From Bifidobacterium breve (lineage in GTDB: Bacteria; Actinomycetota; Acidimicrobiia; IMCC26256), in NCBI GenBank assembly GCA_945907055.1, contig CAMDSG010000106.1, positions 1 through 6,054 on the forward strand: 6,054 nucleotides of DNA, given 5' to 3'. The first letter of the stretch is position 1. Every line of letters starts with the position of its first letter. The position numbers were made by a program, and so were the translations under genes. This document shows, in pieces, positions 1 through 5,742 of this stretch. The notes under the pieces were generated by a model, which was given only the letters and a program-made list of their open reading frames with translations, did not search any database and had not been told where the DNA came from.

Positions 1-566
1 GCATTAACGCGAACCCCAACAGGGGCGTACTCGAGAGCAGATGCTTTGGTTAGTCCTACAACTCCGTGCTTGCTAGCGACATAGGCAGGGAGACCAGGGA
101 ATCCAACTAGGCCGGCACCTGATGCAACGTTAACGATTGCGCCTTTACCCGCAGCTGCCATGATCGGCAACTCCGCACGTAGACAGTGGAACACGCCGTC
201 GAGGTTTATCCCGACCGTCTTATGCCAATCCGCTATGTCGTACTCCCCTGTGCGGCCACCCTTGCCTGTAGTTCCAGCATTATTAACCGCAAAGTCAAGC
301 GAACCAAAAGCAGCCACACAGCCTGAGACCATTGCGCCTACTTGCTCGGGGTTAGTGACATCCGTCGTTAGAAATAGTGCTTGGCCCCCGACTGACCGAA
401 CCAACTCTGCGGTCTCTTCGCCTGCCTCCGCATCGATATCTGCAAGCACAAGGCTTGCACCTAGCTCGGCGAATGCAATTGCTGCTGCGCGCCCTAGCCC
501 CGATGATGATCCGGTAATTATCCCCGCACGGCTTGAGAACTCACTCGCCGTTCCATCGCTGTTCAT
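1..566 (-). CDS. SDR family oxidoreductase, 3' end cut by window edge
   Basis: Classical short-chain dehydrogenase/reductase, a cytosolic Rossmann-fold enzyme that interconverts a secondary alcohol and a ketone using a nicotinamide cofactor. The first 188 residues are visible; about 60-70 C-terminal residues, including the substrate-binding region, lie beyond base 1. Motifs seen: cofactor loop TGSSSGLG (18-25), an acidic Asp43 at the end of strand beta-2 (LADID), TTDV (67-70), NNAG (95-98), and the catalytic set Asn121, Ser149, Tyr162 and Lys166 (YVASK). In this family an Asp at that beta-2 position favours NAD(H) over NADP(H). The ATG (564-566) overlaps the TGA of the upstream SDR gene as ATGA, and a GGGGAG ribosome site (575-580) lies 8 nt upstream, so the start is well supported and translation is probably coupled. 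The substrate is not predictable. The family is certain; the role is inferred only from the catabolic neighbourhood. Confidence 0.93.
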   Translation of the reverse strand, partial: MNSDGTASEFSSRAGIITGSSSGLGRAAAIAFAELGASLVLADIDAEAGEETAELVRSVGGQALFLTTDVTNPEQVGAMVSGCVAAFGSLDFAVNNAGTTGKGGRTGEYDIADWHKTVGINLDGVFHCLRAELPIMAAAGKGAIVNVASGAGLVGFPGLPAYVASKHGVVGLTKASALEYAPVGVRVN

Positions 567-1345
567 CCGAAGTACTCCCCACCATTTACATCTAGTGATT
601 GTCCAGTAATCATGCGAGACATCCCCGATGCGAAGAAAACAATCGCCTCTGCGATGTCCTCCTGCGGCGGGACCTCCCCTAGTGGAATCTCGCGAGTTAT
701 CTCTGCTACGACTTCGTCTTTAGAGATTGATCGAGACTGGCTCTGCCAATCGACGTACATCTGCACGTTTGGTCCCCAGATCCAACCGGGTACCACTGCA
801 TTTACACGAATCTTGTCCACGGCGAACTCTGATGCGAGAGACTTAGTAGCGACCAGAAGCGCGCCCTTAGATGCTGCATAACCGGCCTCTGCATCGCGAA
901 TCTTCCTTGCGCTCATCGAGGCAACCATTACAACCGAGCCAGCCCCGCGTTCACGCATGTACGGAAGTGCAGACTTGGTGAGATTCATCGCACCAAAGAA
1001 ATTAACCTCAAAAATTTTGTGCCACGTCGCCATATTGGCATCCTCGAAACGAGTAAACGTATCTCCTCGGAATGCGCTGTTAACCACGATGTCGATGCCG
1101 CCCAAAACACTCTTGGCCTCTGCGCAGATTCTTGCGCAGGCCTCAACATCAACCACATCGGTTGGCACACCGATTGCCTTAACCCCAAGCGCCTCTACCT
1201 CTGCGACGATCTCGCTGAGCCTCTCCTCGTTGCGTGCAGCCAAAGCTAGGGATGCTCCCTCGCGAGCGAAAGCTAGAGCCGTTGCTCGCCCGAGCCCCGG
1301 GCCAACTCCAGAGATGACTGCTACCTTGCCGTCTAATAAACCCAT
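563..1345 (-). CDS. SDR family oxidoreductase, complete
   Basis: Complete 260-residue short-chain dehydrogenase, the usual length for a classical SDR. Motifs seen: cofactor loop SGVGPGLG (12-19), with Ser in place of the usual first Thr; AARNEERL (36-43), whose Arg38 just after beta-2 suggests NADP(H); PTDV (61-64); NSA (89-91) where most members have NAG; Asn115; Ser143; and Tyr156-x3-Lys160 (YAASK). The tail SLDVNGGEYFG is a typical SDR C-terminus. The reaction should be reversible alcohol/ketone oxidoreduction in the cytosol; the substrate is unknown. The ATG at 1343-1345 has an AAGGAT ribosome site 7 nt upstream (1353-1358). The gene is first of a two-gene unit with the SDR that starts at 566 (4 bp ATGA overlap). 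It is divergent from the EthD-type gene across 209 bp. The N-terminal sequence resembles actinobacterial SDRs found in acyl-CoA and steroid catabolic clusters, which is recollection rather than a search result. Confidence 0.95.
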   Translation of the reverse strand: MGLLDGKVAVISGVGPGLGRATALAFAREGASLALAARNEERLSEIVAEVEALGVKAIGVPTDVVDVEACARICAEAKSVLGGIDIVVNSAFRGDTFTRFEDANMATWHKIFEVNFFGAMNLTKSALPYMRERGAGSVVMVASMSARKIRDAEAGYAASKGALLVATKSLASEFAVDKIRVNAVVPGWIWGPNVQMYVDWQSQSRSISKDEVVAEITREIPLGEVPPQEDIAEAIVFFASGMSRMITGQSLDVNGGEYFG

Positions 1346-1554
1346 GATCTAAATCCTTATCCCTAGATGGCCCCTCTTCGAGAAGTGCCTCAAAGAAAAT
1401 CACCGAACATTTAGGCCACAAACATAGCGTTGAACCCTATATATCTGTCAGGGTGTCAGGCGCAGAGGGTCAGTGCCAACTTTGCCCGTAAAATATTGAG
1501 CGCGTTTTACCTAAAGTCATCTCAAAATCGCAGTCGTTAGATAGGGAGTTAAAG
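1346..1554. promoter_or_regulatory. Divergent intergenic region, probable promoters for SDR pair and EthD gene
   Basis: This 209 bp separates two divergent start codons, so it should hold a promoter for each direction. Ribosome sites are clear at both ends: AAGGAT (1353-1358, minus strand) and AGGGAG (1543-1548, plus strand, 6 nt before the ATG). For the minus strand a weak candidate is CTGACA (1446-1451) with GCTATG (1423-1428) at 17 bp spacing. For the plus strand there is a TAAAAT hexamer (1489-1494) without a convincing -35 partner. I found no site matching the KstR or KstR2 palindromes that control steroid catabolism in mycobacteria. The function follows from position; the specific hexamers are tentative. 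Confidence 0.45.
1434..1475. promoter_or_regulatory. Possible operator: inverted repeat plus repeated GTCAG motifs
   Basis: In the middle of the divergent region, ACCCT (1434-1438) and AGGGT (1450-1454) form an inverted repeat with an 11 bp spacer. Overlapping it, TGTCAGG occurs twice at 8 bp spacing (1446-1452 and 1454-1460), and GTCAG occurs a third time at 1469-1473. This much repetition between two divergent promoters could be a transcription factor site serving both. The arms are short and chance is possible. No regulator gene is present in the window to pair with it. Confidence 0.25.
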
Positions 1555-2271
1555 ATGTTCAAGGTCATTGCCTTTGTGAAGCGCAGGGATGGTATCGAGA
1601 TCGAGGAGTTTCACGAACGCTGGCGAGGTCGCCATGCCGATCTAATTGCCCAGAGTCCGGCGGCCAAGGGCCTAATTCGTTATGAGCAGAGCCATCGCTC
1701 CCTTCGCGACTATGAGCGAGAGGACTGCCCCTTCGATGGCATGGCGACACAGTGGTATGAATCCTGGGATGCCTTCATTGATATGTACTCAGATACCGAG
1801 TACCAAGCAACGGTCGGCGCAGACGAGAACGACCTCTTCGATCAGAAGGCCCTAGTCGCTGTCTTTACCGAGGTAGAGGATGTAATAGTCGAACGCCCTG
1901 CCGCTCTAACTGCACCATACGCACGGCTCTGCTGCGCAGTGCGGCGCAAGCCTGATATGGAGATCGAAGAGTTTCATACTTACTGGCTTGAGCAGCACGG
2001 CCCATTGAATCGTGACGACGCTGATATTCGTAAGTTCTTTCTTGCATATGAGCAGAACCACCGCATGCGCTCCGATTACGCGCGTAAGGACTGCGATGTA
2101 GATGGAGTAACAATCCAGACCTTTGCTAGCGCACGTGATTTTTACGCAATGGCACTCGACCCGATCTATGCAGAGCGCATAAACCCCGACGAGTTGAAGT
2201 TCTTGGCACGCGACAACCTCATCTGGCTATTGACCGATGCCGAGGAAGTAATACTCGACCGACGGGCTTAA
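1555..2271 (+). CDS. Tandem EthD-domain protein (two fused ferredoxin-like domains)
   Basis: This 238-residue cytosolic protein is made of two copies of an EthD-type dimeric alpha/beta-barrel domain, roughly residues 2-113 and 122-235. The copies align at an offset of 121-122: IEEFH (16-20) with IEEFH (137-141), Trp23 with Trp144, His27 with His148, YEQSH (43-47) with YEQNH (165-169), Asp52/Cys58/Asp61-Gly62 with Asp174/Cys180/Asp183-Gly184, and FTEVEDVI with LTDAEEVI at the ends. Single EthD proteins form a barrel by dimerising, so this chain probably folds as an internal pseudo-dimer. EthD was named from the ethyl tert-butyl ether degradation cluster, where its exact role is unsettled; relatives include small cyclases, isomerases and monooxygenase-like proteins. 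It is the only plus-strand gene here. It has a good AGGGAG ribosome site and is convergent with LLM oxidoreductase A, 24 bp apart. It probably serves the same pathway, but no reaction can be assigned. Confidence 0.88.
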   Translation: MFKVIAFVKRRDGIEIEEFHERWRGRHADLIAQSPAAKGLIRYEQSHRSLRDYEREDCPFDGMATQWYESWDAFIDMYSDTEYQATVGADENDLFDQKALVAVFTEVEDVIVERPAALTAPYARLCCAVRRKPDMEIEEFHTYWLEQHGPLNRDDADIRKFFLAYEQNHRMRSDYARKDCDVDGVTIQTFASARDFYAMALDPIYAERINPDELKFLARDNLIWLLTDAEEVILDRRA

Positions 2272-2290
2272 GGTGTCTCCATTAAGCGCC
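2264..2290. terminator. Possible bidirectional terminator hairpin between convergent genes
   Basis: GCTTAA (2266-2271) and TTAAGC (2282-2287) are perfect inverted repeats across a 10 nt loop. GG (2264-2265) can add pairs with CC (2289-2290) past one bulged base, and GG (2272-2273) with CC (2279-2280) inside the loop. The left arm contains the EthD stop codon, and LLM oxidoreductase A stops a few bases beyond the right arm. The position suits shared termination of two convergent genes, but no T-tract follows on either strand, so it is not a textbook intrinsic terminator. Confidence 0.35.
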
Positions 2291-2295
2291 CGGGC

Positions 2296-3333
2296 CTAGA
2301 GGCAGAGCTCTGCCATAGTGCGGAGCGTGTTCTCGTCTCCGTATAGAAGAATCTGAGTAACGCATGATTCACGCCACATCTCAAGGTCGTCGCGAATCTT
2401 CTCTTTGGGGCCGATTAGTGCAGTCTCCTCAATTAGCGAGAGCGGGACCATGGCTGCAGCCTCGTCCTTCTTACCCTGAAGGTAGAGCTCCTGAATCTTC
2501 TTCGCCTCTGCCTCGTATCCCATGCGCCCAAATACATTGGCGTGGAAGTTCATGTCGCGCGCACCCATGCCGCCGATGTAGAGAGCAAGAACTGGCCGCA
2601 GGAACGACGCAGCCTCCTCAACATTGTCGTGAATAATTATGGGGACTGTCGCGGCAACCTCAAAATTATCGATGCTCCGTCGCGCCCCGGGCCGACTAAA
2701 CCCTTCGTTCAGCGCTGCGCGATAGAAATCATCTGCCTTTGGAGAGAAATATATAGATAGCCATCCATCTGCGATCTCAGCAGTTAGCGCAACATTCTTT
2801 GGGCCCTCAGATGCAAGGTAGATCGGTAGGTCCTCGCGAAGCGGGTGTGTAATAGAGCGCACTGCTTTGCCATAACCAGTACCACCCTCCACAGGCAGTT
2901 TGTAGTGCTCACCGTCGTACACAAGGGGCTCATCGCGCTTGAGAATCTTTCGGATTATCTCTACATACTCACGAGTTCGCGCAAGAGGCTTTGCATACTC
3001 CTGCCCATACCAACCCTCAACTACCTGTGGGCCCGATGCGCCGAGACCAAGAATGAAGCGTCCATTTGTTAAATGATCCATCGTGATGGCGGCCATAGCC
3101 ATAGCGGTAGGTGTACGCGCAGAAATTTGAGCGATTGATGTACCTAGTTGCAGGCGTTTAGTACCAGCACCCCACCATGCCAGCGGAGTAAGCGCATCCG
3201 AGCCATATGCCTCAGCGGTCCAAGCACTCTCGTAGCCAAGGTCCTCCGCCAACGCGAGAAGCTCCGGTACTCCTGTGGGCGGACCTGCTCCCCAGTACCC
3301 AATCATGAATCCGAGTTTGAGTTGCTTAGACAT
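2296..3333 (-). CDS. LLM class F420-dependent oxidoreductase (Rv3520c-like), LLM-A
   Basis: Complete 345-residue luciferase-like (bacterial luciferase/F420 superfamily) TIM-barrel oxidoreductase, expected to move hydride between coenzyme F420 and an unidentified substrate in the cytosol. Supporting segments: the N-terminal strand LGFMIGYWG (7-15); FTAE-like WTAEAYGSDALTPLAWWG (38-55); GTSIAQISARTPTAMAMAA (64-82); DHLTNGRFILGLGASGPQV (86-104); LPIYLASEGPKN (169-180) and AEIADGWL (185-192); and GMGARDMNFHANVF (256-269). From memory, these blocks and the length closely match the mycobacterial Rv3520c group, which lies in the cholesterol catabolism region of M. tuberculosis; its substrate is not established. 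The ATG has a GAAGAGG ribosome site (3342-3348) 8 nt upstream. It follows LLM oxidoreductase B by 72 bp on the same strand and could share its transcript. FMN use is a less likely alternative to F420. Confidence 0.92.
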   Translation of the reverse strand: MSKQLKLGFMIGYWGAGPPTGVPELLALAEDLGYESAWTAEAYGSDALTPLAWWGAGTKRLQLGTSIAQISARTPTAMAMAAITMDHLTNGRFILGLGASGPQVVEGWYGQEYAKPLARTREYVEIIRKILKRDEPLVYDGEHYKLPVEGGTGYGKAVRSITHPLREDLPIYLASEGPKNVALTAEIADGWLSIYFSPKADDFYRAALNEGFSRPGARRSIDNFEVAATVPIIIHDNVEEAASFLRPVLALYIGGMGARDMNFHANVFGRMGYEAEAKKIQELYLQGKKDEAAAMVPLSLIEETALIGPKEKIRDDLEMWRESCVTQILLYGDENTLRTMAELCL

Positions 3334-3405
3334 TATTCAGGCCTCTTCATTCGTTGGATGAGTACTAGGAGCTAGCGGGAATTACTGATCGATACAAAAA
3401 TATTA

Positions 3406-4281
3406 TTAGGCGATGGCATCGAGTAGTCGGTCTATCTCAGATGGATCATTAGTAGTGGGAACCAATATGAATTCCTGACAACCAGCCTCTTCGAGCGCTG
3501 CCATGCGATCCTTAAGAACGCCGGGGTCAGAGAGTATGCAGAGGTCAGCCATTGCAGCGGCAGCCTTGGGGCCGAAAGTAGATAGATACTCAGCGGCATA
3601 TGTATGGAGACGCTGAGGTGCGTCCGAGCCAAGAGCAAACCACGAAGACGTGGTGAGGAAAGGCTTTGTCTCTCGCCCTGCATCGCTCCAAGCAGCGCGG
3701 ACTGCTGAAAATGTAGATGCCACTTCGTCGGCATCGGGGCCAAGACTGAACCCCGCTAGGCCATCTGCCCACTCTGCGCTGCGTGCAAGCGACTTTGGCC
3801 CCATGGATGCAGTCCACAGCGGCGGCCCTCCCTCTTGCACGGGAGCGGGGCCTATAGGCGGGACGCCATCAATAACCTCCTCGCCTAGCCAGATTCGCTT
3901 CATCTGATCAACCTGCTCATCTAGTCGCTCGAAGCGTCGACGGAATGGCGTGCTCAGAGCGTCGTAATCCTGCTCGCGCCCACCTACTCCGAGACCGAGG
4001 GTAAACCGCCCGTCGGAGAGCACATCAATAGTTGCAGCCTGCTTAGCGATACGCACAGTGTCGTGTGTTGGCAATACTGCAATTGTCGCGATGATTCGAA
4101 CGCGTTCCGTCGCAGCTGCAGCAAAGGCGAGTGTGGAGACCATCTCATGACTATGAAAGGCAGTGCGCTCCCCTACAGCAATGCTTGAGAAAGGACCGTC
4201 GTCAATTCGACGACACCACTCGAGTGTCGTTGCTCGATCAGTCCCTGCAACAAAAGATGGAAGTGTAAGGGCAAGATCCAT
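3406..4281 (-). CDS. LLM class F420-dependent oxidoreductase, LLM-B
   Basis: A second, clearly divergent luciferase-like oxidoreductase, 291 residues from the ATG at 4281. Features: the N-terminal beta strand MDLALTLPSF; SDGRFTLGLGVGG (89-101), the cofactor-phosphate loop region typical of F420/FMN luciferase-like barrels; and WTASMGPKSLARSAEWADG (156-174), which parallels the SEGPKN...ADGW block of LLM-A. It is about 54 residues shorter than LLM-A, missing much of the long C-terminal insertion, so it is not a recent duplicate. The expected role is F420-dependent hydride transfer with unknown substrate. The start is ambiguous: a GTG at 4282-4284 is directly in front of the ATG, and the only Shine-Dalgarno-like run, GGGG at 4293-4296, is 8 nt from the GTG and 11 nt from the ATG. 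This weak initiation region is part of a 17 bp tandem repeat array. The gene lies between the acyl-CoA dehydrogenase and LLM-A and is probably co-transcribed with them. Confidence 0.9.
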   Translation of the reverse strand: MDLALTLPSFVAGTDRATTLEWCRRIDDGPFSSIAVGERTAFHSHEMVSTLAFAAAATERVRIIATIAVLPTHDTVRIAKQAATIDVLSDGRFTLGLGVGGREQDYDALSTPFRRRFERLDEQVDQMKRIWLGEEVIDGVPPIGPAPVQEGGPPLWTASMGPKSLARSAEWADGLAGFSLGPDADEVASTFSAVRAAWSDAGRETKPFLTTSSWFALGSDAPQRLHTYAAEYLSTFGPKAAAAMADLCILSDPGVLKDRMAALEEAGCQEFILVPTTNDPSEIDRLLDAIA

Positions 4282-4351
4282 CACTACTTAAACCCCATCA
4301 ATATTTAAAACCCATCAATATTTAAAACCCATCAATATTTAAAACCCATCA
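4277..4351. repeat. 17 bp tandem repeat array at the LLM-B start
   Basis: Three perfect head-to-tail copies of CCCATCAATATTTAAAA lie at 4294-4310, 4311-4327 and 4328-4344. They are followed by a 7 bp partial copy (4345-4351) and preceded by a degenerate copy (4277-4293, 13 of 17 bases matching) that includes the LLM-B GTG/ATG start region. The unit is about 24% G+C against the low 50s in the genes. The degenerate copy overlaps the functional start, so the perfect copies probably arose by recent duplication of the native translation-initiation region. Perfect identity makes copy-number change by slippage plausible. Confidence 0.95.
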
Positions 4352-4352
4352 T
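4284..4352 (-). other. Chain of overlapping micro-ORFs leading into LLM-B
   Basis: On the minus strand each 17 bp repeat reads ATG GGT TTT AAA TAT TGA, where the TGA overlaps the next ATG as TGATG. Starts are at 4349 (with a second in-frame ATG at 4352), 4332 and 4315, with stops at 4332-4334, 4315-4317 and 4298-4300. The degenerate fourth unit reads ATG GGG TTT AAG TAG (4298 down to 4284); its TAG overlaps the LLM-B GTG by one base and is 2 nt from the LLM-B ATG. The acyl-CoA dehydrogenase stop is only 16 nt before the first micro-ORF. The geometry is what termination-reinitiation would use, but the micro-ORFs lack Shine-Dalgarno sites of their own. The reading frames are visible; translation is unproven. 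Confidence 0.35.
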
Positions 4353-4368
4353 CTTCGAGGGGTTATCT

Positions 4369-5622
4369 CTAAGCGTTCTTTGGGGTCTCTTTGAACGGCT
4401 TGCCCTTGAACGGATCAGGCTCTTTCGGGAGCCCAAGTGCACGCTCTCCAATGATGTTTCGCTGTACTTGATCAGTCCCACCGTAGATAGCAGGGCCTGG
4501 AGAGAAGATGACCTGCTCCTGAACCACTCCGTCTGTGGGCGCATCATCTCCGTAGAGCATCATGTCTGGCCCCATGATGCTCGTCGCTACATCGCGGTGG
4601 AGCCTAAGCATGTCAGACATCATCAACTTTGCGACGTTGGGCAATCCGGTTGAGACACCGCGAGCGCGCATACGCAGTGACGTATACCTTCCAATCTGCT
4701 GAAGAATCCAGAGTTGGGACAACCCCTGGCGCACGACCGGGTCACCATTCTTTTCTTTCTCCTTTGCAATCCCAATCAATTGCCCAGCGAGTCCACCTTT
4801 ACCGCCACCCCCGCCGGATCCACCACCACGCCTGTTACCAATGTGATTAGTTACAGGAGTATCAAGATTCCCTGCGATCGGACCAGGGAATGCTCCCCCA
4901 GCTGCGCCGCTCCCACCGCTACCGAGACCTGCACGCTCTGCGGCAAGAGTGGTGTTGGCAACTGCCCAACCATTATTGAGGCCACCAAGGATGTCCGCAT
5001 CACGAACACGCGCTCCATCAATGAATACCTCGTTGAAGAGTGCGCGGCCAGTCATCTCTCGAAGGGGACGAATCGTTACACCGGGCTGATCCATCTCAAA
5101 TCGGAAATACGTGATACCCGCGTGCTTAGGCGCATCTGGATCGGTCCGAGCAATCAGCATCCCGAGGTTGGTTAACTGTGCTGTCGAGGTCCATACCTTC
5201 TGACCCTCAATAATCCACTCGTCCCCATCCTTTGTTGCTTTGCACTGCATGCCGGCAAGGTCTGAGCCAGCCCCAGGCTCACTGAATAGCTGACACCAAG
5301 CGTCTCGTCCATCGAGAATGCGCAGCAACCAATCGTCTTTCTGCTCACGAGTTCCGTGGGAGACGATGGTTGGGGCGGTCAGGAGGTAGCCGAGACCAGC
5401 CGGGGGTCCGATGGCTCCAGCGTTGGCGAGTTCTTCGCTGACGATATTGGCAAGGCCGCGGTGATAGCCCTTGCCAAAATCCTCAACAGCAAATGTTGGG
5501 GCTGCGTAGCCAGATAGCGCTAGCCGGCTCCACCACTCGGAGACGCTCAAATTTTCATCCCAGTTATCAGCAAGCCAAGCTCGAACTTCGCTGCGTACTG
5601 AATCTGCTGTAGGTGCGCTCAT
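4369..5622 (-). CDS. Acyl-CoA dehydrogenase (FadE type) with Gly-rich insert
   Basis: This 417-residue FAD-dependent acyl-CoA dehydrogenase is expected to introduce an alpha,beta double bond into a CoA thioester, the first step of beta-oxidation. Motifs: CQLFSEPGAGSDLAG (110-124) and KVWTSTAQ (142-149), both flavin-binding blocks; LAAER (226-230); DPVVRQGLSQL (294-304); IYGGTDQVQRNIIGER (379-394); and a FadE-like tail ALGLPKEPDPF. The position that carries the catalytic Glu in medium-chain enzymes (YEGT) is Gly381 here (YGGT). Any base must therefore come from elsewhere, as in isovaleryl- or long-chain-type enzymes, or from a partner subunit. A Gly-rich segment (about 231-285, with RGGGSGGGGGKGG at 265-277) makes it longer than the usual 380-400 residues. 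I recall similar inserts in mycobacterial FadE proteins. The ATG has AGGAG (5631-5635) 8 nt upstream. It is the first gene of the probable operon with LLM-B and LLM-A. The acyl substrate is unknown. Confidence 0.95.
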   Translation of the reverse strand: MSAPTADSVRSEVRAWLADNWDENLSVSEWWSRLALSGYAAPTFAVEDFGKGYHRGLANIVSEELANAGAIGPPAGLGYLLTAPTIVSHGTREQKDDWLLRILDGRDAWCQLFSEPGAGSDLAGMQCKATKDGDEWIIEGQKVWTSTAQLTNLGMLIARTDPDAPKHAGITYFRFEMDQPGVTIRPLREMTGRALFNEVFIDGARVRDADILGGLNNGWAVANTTLAAERAGLGSGGSGAAGGAFPGPIAGNLDTPVTNHIGNRRGGGSGGGGGKGGLAGQLIGIAKEKEKNGDPVVRQGLSQLWILQQIGRYTSLRMRARGVSTGLPNVAKLMMSDMLRLHRDVATSIMGPDMMLYGDDAPTDGVVQEQVIFSPGPAIYGGTDQVQRNIIGERALGLPKEPDPFKGKPFKETPKNA

Positions 5623-5742
5623 CTGTAAATCTCCTATTTTGTTATCCGTATTTTTAATTGATACTTCTTTGAATTTTTGAATTCGTAAAAATTTAGTGAA
5701 TCAAGTTTCGCGAGGATTCCCAATTCGATTTACCAAATAGGT
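5623..5742 (-). promoter_or_regulatory. AT-rich gap, probable promoter of the acyl-CoA dehydrogenase/LLM operon
   Basis: This 120 bp lies between the ArsC stop and the acyl-CoA dehydrogenase start, both on the minus strand. The part at 5636-5710 is about 23% G+C by my count, far below the genes. It contains an 8 bp direct repeat TTTGAATT (5668-5675 and 5676-5683) and the ribosome site AGGAG (5631-5635). Promoter hexamers are not convincing: TTTACG (5684-5689) with AAGTAT (5661-5666) at 17 bp is only a weak match. No terminator hairpin with a T-run is visible after ArsC. The promoter assignment rests on position and composition. Confidence 0.4.

Noticed and set aside
160..609. 149-codon plus-strand open frame
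   Set aside because: It is antisense to the partial SDR, whose frame has full SDR motifs. The plus-strand translation is low in recognisable structure and reads as a shadow.
1346..1554. KstR/KstR2-type steroid regulon operator
   Set aside because: I looked for palindromes of those types in the divergent region and found none, so a steroid regulon is not supported by the sequence.
4277..4351. CRISPR array
   Set aside because: The repeats are 17 bp and directly adjacent with no spacers, so this is a simple tandem repeat.
4332..4547. 71-codon minus-strand frame ending in M-M-G-F-K-Y
   Set aside because: Most of it overlaps the acyl-CoA dehydrogenase C-terminus in another frame. Only its tail inside the repeat array is of interest, and that is covered by the micro-ORF chain.
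4714..5175. 153-codon plus-strand open frame
   Set aside because: It lies antisense to the acyl-CoA dehydrogenase, including its Gly-rich codons, which create long stop-free stretches on the other strand. No family features were seen.
5671..5684. Imperfect palindrome GAATTTTTGAATTC as an operator or terminator
   Set aside because: The 5 bp arms are AT-rich in a very AT-rich region, so chance is likely. It is better described as two direct copies of TTTGAATT.
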